Shown here: piece after piece, positions 30,365 to 42,234 of the stretch | How positions within the stretch are numbered: the stretch's first letter is position 1 | Layout of the letters: the number at the start of each line of letters is the position of its first letter | Source of the DNA: Solen grandis | Taxonomy: Eukaryota > Mollusca > Bivalvia > Adapedonta > Solenidae | Reading direction: 5' to 3' | NCBI GenBank assembly: GCA_021229015.1 | Contig: CM037781.1 | Location: forward strand, 34,206,759-34,270,758 | DNA length: 64,000 bases | The notes under the pieces: generated by a model | The model's input: only the letters and a program-made list of their open reading frames with translations | Databases searched by the model: none | Told to the model about the DNA's origin: nothing | Made by a program: the position numbers and the translations under genes

Positions 30365-31075
30365 CTATGGCATGCAATAAATATTGTACTCGAACCTGCA
30401 TTTGAGTTTCATCACAGGTGGGTTGGGCAAGCGCAGAATCAGTGTCAGAGTTTGTTGACATTGCTTCAGAAGGGCTTGAAGATTGAGTGTTAGATCCCGT
30501 ATCCATACGTAGCCTGAGCTAGAGGTCTGATGGGATAGGGAATTATCAAAATTGTCAGAGGAATTATTGTCTCCTGATTGCGGCTGGTGGTTAGTTCCTT
30601 GTGCCTGTAGGCGTGTTTGTAGCTGTCGGAGGAGAATATCCTCCTCATCTGACGAATGTTCCCGCCGATGGACATAGCGTTTCCCTTGCTTAATGCGTGC
30701 TGATTTAGCTGAGTTTTCAGACCCGGACCTATCCGAGGAACTTAAATCGGAGTCGACAGGAGGCAATTTAACTGCGGATCGCCTCATTGGGCGTTGATCT
30801 GTGGACATTGGTAATTCCCAATTGTCTAAATTAGCAATGCGAATTTGGTCAGCATGACATTTTATTATGTAATTGTCGAGTTGATTAGAAAATAATATAT
30901 TAGAAAAGTTCGGTCAGACACCTGTTCCATTATCCTATTATACGGCTTCCACCTAAGGTAATGTTTTCCAGAGTTTTGGAAATTGAAAAAAAAATAGACT
31001 GGATCATTTACCTGGAAATCAAACAACTGTGATTTTTTTATCTGCTCCCTTTGCCTGACGGCGTTTTGCCTTTTT
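30365..31075 (-). pseudogene. LTR retroelement pol: C-terminal tail after integrase
   Basis: On the minus strand, segments FQVNDPVYF and RWKPYNRI (about 31030-30940) and then HADQIRIANLDNWELP (about 30865-30811) are followed by the 147-codon frame 30808-30365. That frame is Ser/Asp-rich and basic (a DLSSSDRSGS stretch, then RREHSSDEED). This order matches the C-terminal domain of a Gypsy-type integrase and its acidic tail. A frameshift near 30915 separates the two halves. The integrase core, RNase H, RT, protease and Gag are missing, since the element is cut off near 31080 where another repeat begins. The Met at 30808 is not the real start. Confidence 0.65.
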
Positions 31076-31090
31076 TAGGTTGCGGTATAC

Positions 31091-31405
31091 AGATAACAAG
31101 AGGGCCATGATGGCCCTGAATCGCTCACCAGATTATAAATGAGCAACATATGTTGGATTATTCATATTGCCCTACTTTTTGACCCCACATGACCCACTTT
31201 CGAGCTTGTCCAAGATCTTATGGAAACAGACATCCCGACTAAATTTCATGAAGATATGGCCCAAAAATGTGGCCTCTAGGGTGTTAACAAAGTTTTTCTA
31301 AGATTTGATCTCATGACCTACTTTTTGACTCCAAATGACCAAATTTCGAACCTGTCCAAGATTTTATGAAAACAAACATTCTGATCTCATCTCCATTAAT
31401 GTGCC
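31091..31405. repeat. Dispersed non-coding repeat cutting the LTR element
   Basis: Begins with the palindrome AGGGCCATGATGGCCCT and TGAATCGCTCACC. Two related sub-units follow with CTACTTTTTGACCCC(A)CATGACC, TTTCGA-CTTGTCCAAGAT and TTTCATGAAGATATGGCC. The sub-unit period is about 160 bp. A fragment with similar wording lies at 19030-19135. Confidence 0.65.
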
Positions 31406-31889
31406 CCATGTTTTACGCCACGATGCTGTAAAGCCAACGGTATCACCCGATTCACTCCGAAATGAGACATTAACTTTTGTAAATCAACGAGCACACAACG
31501 AAAACCTAATCTGAATGATGTGAAATTGCCCACATTTTTCAATGGGAAATAAACATACATTTGAGATTTTCTCCCAGTAACTGATTAGTCATTTGAAATC
31601 AGCAAATTATACCGGTTATTGTCGATCCTCTGGTGAAATGGTCTATTGGGAGAGTGTAGTGGATGGATCTATCACTTGCATAATTATATAGTCGATTCAA
31701 GTTTAGAATCCTTCAATCATTCTCAATTTCTTACAACAGGGGCAGATCTATGAAAGGACACCAGTCCAATACTATCTTCGTAAAGTTGGCAGCGTGAAGT
31801 TGGCAGCCCAGTAGTCAGCATACTACTCTTTGGCACAGCATGCGTGTATAATCTTCAAATAAAATGTTGTCCAAGTAATTGAAGAAAAC
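31406..31889. other. No gene seen; short repeat at 31797-31830
   Basis: GAAGTTGGCAGCGTGAAG... at 31797-31830 is the reverse complement of part of the 16857-16986 repeat. The rest is unassigned. Confidence 0.5.
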
Positions 31890-31973
31890 ATATCGAGGGC
31901 TGACCGCGAAACTGCTCTATCTCCTTCTAAATCTATGTGCACTTAGAACAGTGTCGCGGTCAGCCCTCGATAT
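31890..31973. mobile_element. Short palindromic MITE, 84 bp
   Basis: Arms of 29 bp (ATATCGAGGGCTGACCGCGA... and its inverted partner ending CAGCCCTCGATAT) with two mismatches and a loop of 26 bp. It would form a near-complete hairpin if transcribed. No coding capacity. Confidence 0.75.
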
Positions 31974-32530
31974 TTTGTAATAATATTTTAAACGTGCCTG
32001 GATTAATAGTTTACGAATATTTGACGTTTACCGGATGTACGAAATAAGTAAGGTACATGTATAACCTTTAATTTATAATTTAAAATTTACAGAAGAAAAC
32101 TTGTCCTTCGCATGAATGAAAATATAACAAAAATAAGATAATGGCATTATCTCAGAAAAGCTGATTTTTTTTCAAAAGAGTTTACCTCAAAATCACTATA
32201 TTTTTATTTATTTTCTAATGTCGACGTGACCTAGCTACTGACATCCTTAAGCCAATGACTCCCTTTTTTATCAAATGAATACCAAGCCTTACCATATGTA
32301 AAACTGAAAGTAAGGAAACCATCCAAAATATAGCACTTAACAGTTAATGTGTTTAAGCCTTTTAATTCAAGTCAAGGAGACTCACAAACCATCGGTACAA
32401 GTAGTAGCGAGGATGACATTGATGATACAAAAAGGATTCTAATGTCTCTTCACTATGGTGTCTTCGCGGTGTCGTGCTTCACAAACGCGACGCTTCGAAG
32501 CGCGACGGTGCGAAATAATCACTATTGTCA
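31974..32530. other. No gene seen
   Basis: AT-rich to about 32450, where the CpG-dense repeat begins. The frame 32349-32684 enters the repeat and is not credible. Confidence 0.4.
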
Positions 32531-33545
32531 TGCCCGCGCGCTTATTTGTCGCGATTCAAACACGCGGACACGACATCGCGAAACACTCAGTGCGAAGACA
32601 CGGCAATCAAACGCAATAACGTCGGCGTCCTTTTTTGTCGTGTCCGCGCGTTTGAACGTCGTGCTGACGCGTCCGCGCGTCTAAGGAGCGAAGCATGAAA
32701 CAATGACAGACTGCACGTGTCGTGTTTTTATGATGTCGCTTTCCGGTTCGCATGCGCAGAAGCTTTACACATATGCACCGGGGATGCGCTTTAACTAAAT
32801 TTCAATTTTAAAACATATTTCAAAGGCTAACAACTTGCATTATCCAAGATTAACTCTGCTTTAATTATCATATACGTGTTATATATTCATATATTCTTGC
32901 GAAAAAGGCCAAATAAATCTGCACATACCTGAATGTGATGCCATGACAACAATGTAGTATAATAAGCATTTCGTTATAGGAGTATCCGGCATATATATAT
33001 ATCAACGTTACAAAAACTAAATGATGCCATAATAGCGTCTTGAAGGTCGCCGACACACCAGAATGATATTACTTATGCATGTTCGTGTGCTATCTTCCAT
33101 CTAAAAACGCTTTAACCAGCAAAGCCGTGCTGATAAAAGAAATAAACCTATATACAGTGCAATACAAAAAACCTTATGCTTATCTTTAACATTTTCATAA
33201 CAACCATTGTCTAGTCAGACAGTTGATCAAAATTATCGTAACAATTATAGATGTATGTGTATTATTCAAGAAGAATACTAAAGGATATTATTCATATGGA
33301 ATCACCATGTAAGGTTACATTTCTGTGCATGCGAACCGGAAGGCGACGGCACGACAACACGGCAAGTGCAGCTGGTCGTTGTTTTGACGCGCGGACGCGA
33401 CAGCACGACGTTCAAACGCGCAGACACGACAAAAAAGGACGCCAACGTTATGGCGTTTGATTGTCGTGTCTTCGCACTGAGTTTGTTGCGATGTCGAGTC
33501 CGCGCGTTTGAAACGCACATCGCAACAAACTTGCGCGCGAGCACG
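32531..33545. repeat. CpG-dense inverted repeat pair
   Basis: The left arm (32531-32761) and right arm (33322-33545) are inverted copies sharing CCTTTTTTGTCGTGTC, GCGCGTTTGAACGTCGTGCT, CAGTGCGAAGACACG and CCGGTTCGCATGC. They are estimated by eye to be about 80% alike. A 560-bp AT-rich spacer lies between them. The right arm also has its own perfect 14-bp hairpin (33481-33494 with 33517-33530). GC and CpG content stand far above the surroundings. Open frames across it (33302-33689 and others) are by-products of the CpG-rich repeat. Confidence 0.8.
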
Positions 33546-34014
33546 AAAAAAATGGCAAAAATTAGCCACCACACTTAACGTCCATTTCGTTGAATACTTA
33601 TAAAAGCCTAAATCGGTTCTTCCATAATGCATTTCGTATGTAATATGTTCAGAGGACTGATTTGTCAGTTTGACGTCGAGATGTCTCAAAGGAGTTTAAA
33701 TACCGGACACTTTTTTTTTTTAATTATTTTTTTTACTTTAACATATGTACTCGTATAGCACAAACAATCTTTGTTTGACATTCCTATTTTCCCTAATAAA
33801 TGGCCTAGCAGGAATATTTCAAACTACTTAGTGCTTAGTAACTCTAGTATTTGAATTTTTAGGGGCTAATCTTTGTATGTGTGAAAAACATACACAAATA
33901 GTCAATATCACAACATTTCTTTTAATACAACCAGAACAGAACAGAACAAATCTTTATATCACCAGAGTATATCTAGTATAGACTAAGGGAATATTTACAA
34001 ATAAATTACATATA
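33546..34014. other. No gene seen
   Basis: Includes a T-rich tract at 33711-33733 and a short AGAACAGAACAGAAC run at about 33932-33946. Confidence 0.4.
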
Positions 34015-34230
34015 CGTGTTATCGCCCTTGGACAGGTGCCTGCTTTAGCTATGTTCATTTTGCACTGTAAACACCGATCGGGACCGCAATAGCCAGGTGC
34101 CCGCATTATTGAGTTTTGCGGGCAAATTAACATATAGCAAAGCGATCCGGACCGCGAATTTTGCCCGTAATTAGAAGTTGCCCGTATTATTAAGGTGCCC
34201 GCTAAGTGAGTTTCTACTGTACATACATTT
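34015..34230 (-). mobile_element. Possible pogo/Tigger-type MITE
   Basis: On the minus strand the end reads ACAGTAGAAACTCACTTAGC, the usual CAGT..AAACTC terminus of pogo-like elements, followed by repeated GCGGGCA words and GCGGTCCGGATCGC. The other terminus is not clear. Confidence 0.4.
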
Positions 34231-35599
34231 ATAGAATTTCCGGTTAGAAGATTTACATATAGGGAGAAAGATGCGAAATGATAAGAAACATATAATTATA
34301 TTAAACAGTACAGTTGATTGGTTATGTAGGTTTTCAAGGTAATCAGTGAAGCTATCTAATACAAAGTATCATAACAGAGGTGATATAGATCATTTCACCA
34401 AGGGCTCGGTATAATTCGCCGATTTAAACTGACCGTTCAGTGACTGTGGAAAAAAACTCAAAAGTTTGTTGATTTTCCATATAACAATTTTTGAAATTAT
34501 ACACCAGCATGTAGACTTCTAGTAGGCGTTCTGGGAGTTCTCGTTGATTCACGTAGGTTCACGCCTCTTTTCAGAGTGAGATGGTCTATAGCGGCCATAT
34601 TCAATTTGTATATAATGCTAGGTTCCAACTGTCGTGTGATCCTGTTCGAACGCTACGAATGACCATTCGCAGATACGTGAATACCTATATTTTATGTAGC
34701 TTCGTGCCATTCGTAACCGATCGGAACTTCTCTGCATTATTTTATTTGGATTCGAGGTGATGCGATTCGATATGTTCTTATGCAATTGCTGGCGCTTTGA
34801 TACCTGATAAGAAATGGTAGAAATACTACGATAAATCCACGATAAAGACCACAGTCAAAACCACGATTACAATTGTGTCGAGAATTGTGAAAATACAGCA
34901 TAAGAGAAACCTTTCCCAGTTTTGTTGTTGTTGTTGTTATTGACCCCATTTTCAGTCTTGATCTAAATGATATATAGTTTTCTGCACGTGTTAAATTATA
35001 CTTAGTTCTAATCTTTCAAAAAAGGAAACACCTATCTTAAATCTATAACGACAAAATATCACGGGGATTGAGGCACGTCGCTATAGGGTAACTCATCAGT
35101 CATTTAGGTCTGTTTTTAAGACTCAAATTTACGGAATGTGCACTACCAGGGTAAAATATTGCAGGGAGCTAAGTTGAAATATATTGAGAGAAATAAATCT
35201 CGATATGCTGATATAGATTCGTTCAATATGCTTATAAAGTATTTAATATTGTTTCATGAATGTTGTGTCTGTCTAAGATATTTAAATAAAACTTAAGATC
35301 GACGACTAGGATCATTAACGAGTCGGTTGTGGCAGTAAATCAGCTGGCTGGGAGAGTTTAAGGTAAAGTCGGATTTTTTTTTATTTAAGAGATTGCGATA
35401 AATCGGTTGTTCTACCTCGGTAAAGCTCGGTGCAGCAATTATAAAATTGGACAAGACTTACCTGTAAGGTGAATTTCATTCGGTGCTATATGTCATCATA
35501 TGTCAAAAGTTACTTCGGTTCCACCTGAAATTAGCTTGACGCTGCTATATGGCTGAAATATTGGCGCAGTGACGGTTAATCAAGGTAACATAAGACTTG
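34231..35599. other. About 1.4 kb without recognisable genes
   Basis: No protein family, tRNA-like box or repeat pair was recognised. A GTT triplet run lies at 34920-34940. Confidence 0.4.
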
Positions 35600-35850
35600 A
35601 CTTGACTTTTTGAGTTTACCGTCGCTTCGACAGTATTTCAGTCATATAGCGACGTCCAGCTAATTACAGGTGGAGGAAGACTCCGAATGCACAGAGGCTC
35701 CGGGTAGAACCACCGACCTACCGCAAGCCAATTGGAAGGCTTCCTCACATGAAAATCCGAATGACCTTGCCGGGATTCGAACCCACGCGGTGAGGGGCTG
35801 AGTGAGTGTAAAAGTCAGCGACTTTACCCTCTCGGCCACAGAGAATATAT
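35600..35850 (-). mobile_element. tRNA-derived SINE (family A, copy 3)
   Basis: The most complete head of the three copies. On the minus strand it reads GTGGCCGAGAGGGTAAAG (A box), then CTCAGCCCCTCACCGC and GTGGGTTCGAATCCCGG (B box). The body follows with CATGTGAGGAAGCC, GTAATTAGCTGGACG and GCGACGGTAAACTC, ending in GTCAAGTCAAG-type tail repeats. The long arm between the A and B boxes suggests a class II (Ser or Leu) tRNA ancestor. Confidence 0.9.
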
Positions 35851-35861
35851 ACAATGTATCA

Positions 35862-36830
35862 TAATCTGAGTCATATATGTGAGACAATTTGATTTATTAT
35901 TTGACTAGTTAACTTCTGTTCCCAGAGTTAACTTGTTTTTCAAATGCATTTATTTTGTTCTTTGATGTGTAAATTGAAGCCATGGCCAAATTATCCCATC
36001 TGCAATAATGAGATTTGTCGTTTATCAACATAAATCCCATTACATCGTTTTCGGCACCCCTGTTCCCCCTGCAGGTGAAGGTTAATATTTTAGTCGTGTT
36101 TATCTAACGCTGCACCGTTTTCTGCCTTTCCGGCTCTCAAGGACATCTATTTGTGACTTGAAATCTGCTATCACCATGTAATTTTGGGTGAATAAAGTAT
36201 TCTGTCTGTTTAATTTCTTTAGGATCATATCAATTTTGCTAATAACCCCCTTTTGTGAGCTGTATATTTTCATGTTTAAGTCTGGTAAGGTTTTGCTTGT
36301 TTATGCATAATGAACTTTTGTATTGTTTCAGATCATGTTTTTGCTGTTTCTTTTTTCTTTTCTTTTTTTTTGGTTCGATCTCAAGGTGTTCTTCCTGGCT
36401 AATGTCGTCTTAGGAAGGACTTCATCACGCTAAACCCATCGACATGGTTTCTCACTACTTTGCGGACTGGCTGGACAGTTCTTGCGCGCATACCAGTTGT
36501 CATATTTCTTCATTATTCTAGTCATATGTTTAAAGCTTTTTAATTAGTTTGCAGAATCGTGCGCGCACAATAGTGTTGACATAAAATATATTATAATCTG
36601 AGCCATACATATGAGACAATTTGATCTACATGTATTACTTTATTAGTGAACTTCTGTTCCCAGAGTTCACTGTTTCTTGTTGTTTTTTTCAAACGCATTT
36701 ATCTTATTCCTTAATTGTGTAAATTGCAGACGTGGCCAAAATTTTACAATAAGAAAAAATATAACATTAATAACAATAATTAACTGAGTCTATTTTTTTC
36801 CATTTATCCAATCTGCAATAAGTATTTAAT
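35862..36830. repeat. Direct duplication of about 150 bp, 0.7 kb apart
   Basis: 35862-36010 and about 36590-36825 share ATAATCTGAG, GAGACAATTTGAT, ACTTCTGTTCCCAGAGTT, GCATTTAT.TT.TTC and GTGTAAATTG, ending in CAATCTGCAATAA. The second copy has an insertion of about 70 bp. The sequence between them (36011-36589) shows no recognised gene. Confidence 0.75.
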
Positions 36831-37735
36831 ATATCATGTTCAACCGAGTAAAGATATTGAAAAAAAACATCCTGAACTCCAGGGGATCACGTAAGTTTTG
36901 TTAGCAACAAATTTAATTGAACACGAACTCTAATTGATGTATTTCGTGTTCCGAACATTCCTGCATATTTCTTTAGACTTATTACTGACATCCTTTTTTT
37001 AATTTAGAGGGAAGATTACTGAATAAGAGAATTGAGTTAATTTCTTCAAAAATGCAAACAGATATATACCTTTAGAATATGCATACGACGGTGAAGCAAT
37101 TTTATTTTTAACGAAATAATACAATAATTTTTCATTAATTGTTGTTGATAGTGACTCAATCATACCTAGGGTAGCATGACTGATGAATATTGCAGTATCT
37201 ACTCCGACACTTATAATATAAATGTTCCGACCTGGCTTCCGTAGAGCGCTTTCTTCTGATTAATGTGACTTACGGTTTCATTTCTGCAGAGTTTATTTTG
37301 ATTTACGCCAAAGACACCATAAGTCTCTAATATACTGACAAGTATAGAATTCAAGTATTTTGTAATTTGCTTGTTTTCACTGAAGATGGAATATTCAGAA
37401 CTTTAAGATTATTGAGTTGAGGAAAGTCTCATTTTGAGATATTTTGTTAATATATAATCTGTATTTCACAGCACCGATTTCCCAATTGACTACCGAAGCT
37501 CTCCATGGGCGTCAATCATAAGAATGCTGGAAGTGAAACAAATTCGAAATGGTATATAACGACAATGAAATTGAGAAACACATTTGTCTTTTATGGCTAT
37601 ATCTACTTGAGACAGATATTGTGCTGCCATACTGCAGTATCAGAAATGTGACATGATATTATACCCAGTCAAACTATACTTACACCGGGCCAATCACAAT
37701 GAGAACTAACCTGATACGTATACTCCTACGCTAAG
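36831..37735. other. No gene seen
   Basis: AT-rich, short frames only. Confidence 0.4.
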
Positions 37736-37739
37736 CAAG

Positions 37740-37832
37740 GGGACTTTTTACGACTGTATGTCGCAGCCAGGCATCGAACCCACGACCTGCCGATTACGGT
37801 GCGGACACTCTAACCACTCGGCCATCGAGACA
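37740..37832 (-). mobile_element. tRNA-derived SINE head (family B)
   Basis: On the minus strand CTCGATGGCCGAGTGGTTAG (A box) is followed 35 nt later by CGTGGGTTCGATGCC (B box), in a tRNA-Ser/Leu-like arrangement. The body differs from family A. Confidence 0.7.
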
Positions 37833-38244
37833 GGTAGAAACACATTTGAATATATATGCAAATATTCTGGAAGATAACTGCATATGGAAATGTGTACCCA
37901 TATATATCACTAGAAAAAAGACGGAATGTTTTTGCTCGACATAATAGGTGTTTATTTCAATCATTAAGAACACCAAGCGGCTTTACGTCGGAGACCAAGA
38001 CGTTAAATCCGGCAATCCGACACGGTGTGTATTTAGACACTCTCAAATATGCACAAGTGCAGCTGCGCTCCACTTCATGAAAGATCAGTTTCCAGAAAAG
38101 TTATAAATCGGTTTCTATAACAACACTGAAATGAGGATTTTGTTTGTGAACAAGTCTATTTGAACCTACGCATTACACTTCTGTAAATGGGGATGGATTC
38201 CTCGTCTTCCTAAACATTTTGTCTTTACTGTAAATGATATATAT
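37833..38244. other. No gene seen
   Basis: The short frame 37856-38080 has no family features. Confidence 0.4.
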
Positions 38245-38411
38245 ACAGATTGCAAGTTGGTCCAATAGTACAGTAGCTAAAGTAGTTAGGTTGTTTGCCA
38301 TACAAACAGCGTTTAAAAGGGGTGTGTGTTCGAGTCGCATCGGAGATCATTTTGTTACAATATTTTTATTATTATTATTGCAATACAAGAACAATTTTTT
38401 AAAAAAAAAAT
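38245..38411 (+). mobile_element. tRNA-derived SINE (family C) with poly(A) tail
   Basis: A-box-like TAGCTAAAGTAGTTAGG and B-box-like GTGTTCGAGTCGC are followed by a short body ending in a run of A (38401-38410). A similar head layout occurs at 62430-62515. Confidence 0.55.
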
Positions 38412-38454
38412 ATACATACATTCAGTAATCAAAGTTTGATTTTTTAAATTTGCT

Positions 38455-38770
38455 TCCATATATTAATATAATCCTATGAACTGTAGGCAAGAGAAAAAAG
38501 GAGAGTAAGTGAGGCGATATGCGTATTGTTAGCAGTCCATTGAGACAAATGATGCGTTCATCTTTTCTTTAAACAGTCGTTTTTACGCAAGACTAAGCGG
38601 GTTTTATAATTGGGGTTATTGGCACCACTTGAAATTTGATCATCGTTTATTAAATTTACTTTGATAGGCAAAAGAAATTCGACATCATCACAATAAAGTC
38701 ATTATAAACCCTATTCTCTTAACGCATTGATATTTATTGAAGTCAGTCTTTATGATCTTTGTTTTCAAAC
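38455..38770 (+). mobile_element. 5'-truncated copy of the CR1-like LINE 3' end
   Basis: Shares ATATAATC, GAACTGTAGGCAAGAGAAA-like, GGCGATATG, CCATTGAGACAAATG and then AAAGAAAT-CGAC-TCATC in order with 5725-5890, but has no coding part. Such 5' truncation is expected from incomplete reverse transcription. Confidence 0.75.
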
Positions 38771-38879
38771 TGGTTTTTAATTTATGAACATGACAGTATT
38801 TTGACAAAATGAAATTAAAATCAGTTGATTGAAAAAAAAAAACTCCTTACATACGAGTATTGCAGCAAATATGGCTAAA

Positions 38880-39210
38880 ACGAGTATTAGAGTACCCGCG
38901 GGTTGGGTAGAAAATTACAGGTACCCGGGTTCAAAATCATTACCCGTTACCCGATATCGACCTGTTCTATTATGATACCTCATGTACTTCTTTTCTCTAT
39001 AACATGCATTTAAGTGAAGCCAATTCGTAATGCTATCTTTTAATGCAATTTTATAATCTTTCAACTTGAAGGAATTATCGCCGCATGCTTTAAGATGGAC
39101 GTATTTCGGGTGTACAAAGTCCGAATCGTATTTAAATGTGTTAGTTAAGTGTATTAATGCAGTAACTACATCTTAACGGGTTCCCGGGTACCTCGTCTCT
39201 AAACATTAGA
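38880..39210. mobile_element. Possible hAT-type MITE with GTACCCG ends
   Basis: The left end AGAGTACCCGCGGGTTGGGT and the right end (inverted) GAGGTACCCGGGAACCCGT form an imperfect terminal repeat about 310 bp apart. Further CCCGTTACCCG words lie inside the left end. No transposase. Confidence 0.4.
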
Positions 39211-39289
39211 AGCAATGCGTATATAAACAACACAAGTTTAATTATTATTGAGACATTTTGAGACATTTTGATTTCGTGCATACTGTCTG

Positions 39290-39730
39290 CCTGGCTGGAT
39301 GGATGAATGTCTCAAATCCTGTCCGCACAACTTTGTCATTCCATGACGTATTTTCAAATTACCTGGCAGAAATGTTCGCCGTCATGAGATAATGTGTGTA
39401 TAGCTTCAAGATCAGGGTCATACTTAGAATTTAAAGCTAAAAAAGATGTTTATTTTCGTTTCCGCTCCATAACTTTGTCATTCCTTGGTTGATTTTGAAC
39501 TTACTTTGCAGTTACTTTGAATTGTACCTTGACAGCGTGTCGCGAGCAATACTTCCGTAGCTATATTTAGGAAGTCAAAGGTCATGACCCTGAAAATGTA
39601 TAGGTTGAATATTAAATTAACTTCCCAGAAATATTTGTCAACATGAGATGATGTATTGTGCTTAAGAACATGAGTTAAGGTCCAAAACCAAGGATACACT
39701 TAGAGATAATAGGTCAAAAGGATAACATAT
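39290..39730. repeat. Dispersed non-coding repeat, about three tandem sub-units
   Basis: ACTTTGTCATTCC, GATTTTGAACTTAC, AATGTTCGCCGTCATGAGAT and AAGGTCATGACC-type words recur at about 39320-39440, 39465-39600 and 39600-39715. No protein is encoded. Confidence 0.6.
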
Positions 39731-40189
39731 AGTAATACCACTATCATTTTGTTTGTCTCCCTTTGATCACATCATTTAATTTTGATGCCAGACATTTTTG
39801 TTTAATGCAACCCATACACGAACACGGCTTAAATTACCAATCTAAAAATAAAATGGCAGCAAGTAATTAGCTGATTAGGAATGCGATACCATCGAATAGA
39901 ACGAGAAAATCATTAGCAATCGTATCAAGTCACATTACTGGATATTTTAGATCTCACCAGATTGATTTTACAAGTAACAGATTTAACCACCAGTCTGCAA
40001 TCATTACTCTCCAGGAAACAAGGTAAGGTCAGCAACATTTGTGAATCCACTCACAAATCGTACCATGCATCTGCAGCCCCGAAATTAGAGCAATATCCCA
40101 GAAATTTGCAAAACATTGTAAGTAGCTGAAAGAGGAGGAATAGGACCACTGTTACCTCATTCATTTTCGAGGGATACTTATTTTATTGA
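39731..40189. other. No gene seen
   Basis: AT-rich, no recognised feature. Confidence 0.4.
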
Positions 40190-40360
40190 TCCATTGGTGG
40201 GGTTTATCAAAGAATATTAATCCCCACGAAAACCGTCCTTTCTATTGACCTCTTGTTTTCTAACATGACTCCACGAATAAATATACCCACGAAATTCTCT
40301 TCAGTATAAAATCAAAGAAATATGCCAAAGAAAATGAATGATTTGTACAACAATAACTCA
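40190..40360. mobile_element. Dispersed non-coding repeat (MITE-like), copy 2
   Basis: AATATTAATCCCCACGAAAA, TACCCACGAAATTC and an AAAATGAATGATTTGTAC end match the order in 26936-27165. Confidence 0.65.
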
Positions 40361-42230
40361 TTGTGACTACTAATGCAATGAAATCATACTGTCAGCAGAC
40401 AATCGCATAGAGATCATAACTAACACCATCGAATATTTACGTTTGCAAAATCTACAGACCACCCCAGCTACCAATACAATACTTCTTATCAAAATTAATT
40501 GAACTATAAAAAAGCAATGCTTTAATGTTGAGTGTATGCGTTCATGGAACAGTATTCTAATTAACAAAATCTAAGAATCAGATAACCACGAAGCCTACCA
40601 CAGCACGCCAGACTGTCACTGACCACATTTATCTATATAAAGGATGTCCATCCCAATTATTACAGATAATACGATGTTACTGCGGTCACGATAACTTCTG
40701 ATTACAGACAGTGGTCTGGATATGCTCAAGTTCAATTATGTGAAGGACCTAATGTATGTTGAGCTGTTGGGAAGATATATGTTTGATTTCAAAAACAAAT
40801 CCTAGTTAATAACTGTTGTTGAAATGCTCAAATTAAAACTCGCCTTTTTATCCGAAATCTGTTAAGAGCACAGATTACAAGGATGCAATAAATAATTGCA
40901 TTTTCCTTTACGCTTAACAACGGTGAAATTATAGCATTGCAATTTCGGTGTTTGCATATATGGCAAGAAATTGCGTTTGCGTCACTTAAGTATATTAAAG
41001 AACCTTAAGAGAAATTGGCGTGTTATCACCGGTGTAAGACCTTCAATCAATGTATTAGATATGTATAGTATATAATGTCAAAATATTCCCAAGATACGTG
41101 TACTTAATTTTATACTGCAACAAAACAAGGGCGTGAAAATGAAATATGATAATGACTGTATGGTTAAATCATTTACAATTTGAATTTTGAGACAAACTTC
41201 AAAACCTCATTATGTTTATATATGTCAGAGAATAATTAGGTTCAAAGACATGATGTTTTGAAAAAGATAAATCATTGTTATCATGGTGAAAGAATTATAG
41301 TTTGGGGCCGTTAAAAATATTAACAGTTATATTTCAGATCGAATAGCAAAACAAATCGATCAATAAAAACCAATCAAACAATCAATCAAGTAAAGGAAAA
41401 AAAACATCGATAATAAATGAAACATTTAAAATGGTACGACATAATTAAGGTTGTATGATGATAACACAACGTACGACGTAGGACCAGGTAGTACATCGTG
41501 CTTTTGATGTAAGACAACCTCAAAATTTAAAACTCATTGGGGTAATTCTAAGACACTAAAGATTGAACGATGACCATGCTACCCCCAGGCCTGGTATAAT
41601 ATCTGAGACTTCTTTCGTAACTGTACAATGAAATGAGTAAATTGCTTTCGATTTTGGTCGCGGGAAGCCAATCATCTAAAGCTTCCATGAACCATCGTAT
41701 TTTTACCGAGTTTATAGACTTTGGCTAACTATCTGATAGTGTAACAGTGATTTTTTTCATCTGCATCCTGCATACAGGATGCAATGTTTTCGCTGTGGAT
41801 GCAATGTTTTAATTTCAATGCATCCACATATAGAAAAAGCTATTGAAATCAAATTAGATTGCATACTATCCATATTTCCTAGCCTAGTGAGTCCCAGGAT
41901 TCTTGCTACAAGAGTTGTAAAAATATCACTGGTGTAATATTCCACATAACAATTTTTGTGAGGAGAAGCATTGATTGACTAGTCGATTGACCTATGTCGA
42001 GTCATGGGAATAAGGATGGAAACGGTGTCTGCCTTTATTAAATTAAAGCTATACAATAACGAGACGGACATAAAAACTTAAAGTTCGTAATGTTTACAAG
42101 ATTTGAAAGATTGCAATATTTTTTCAGAGTGAGGAATGGCGGTGTCGGAAAGGGCAAAAAAAAAAATAAAGGTCAAAACCATTACAGATATGAAGTGATA
42201 TCAGTGAAAGAAAATTTCCCCTAACATTCT
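40361..42230. other. About 1.9 kb without recognisable genes
   Basis: A weak inverted pair AAGGTTGT (41447-41454) and ACAACCT (41514-41520) flanks a GTACGACGTA-rich stretch. Nothing else is supported. Confidence 0.4.
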
Positions 42231-42234
42231 CCGC

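Noticed and set aside
33302..33689. Open frames of 90 and 124 codons on the minus strand and 70 on the plus strand
   Set aside because: All lie in the CpG-dense inverted repeat. The same words appear in several frames and in the opposite arm, with no domain or codon bias.
41447..41520. Short inverted pair AAGGTTGT/ACAACCT as a MITE
   Set aside because: The arms are only 7-8 bp, with no target duplication and no second copy in the window.
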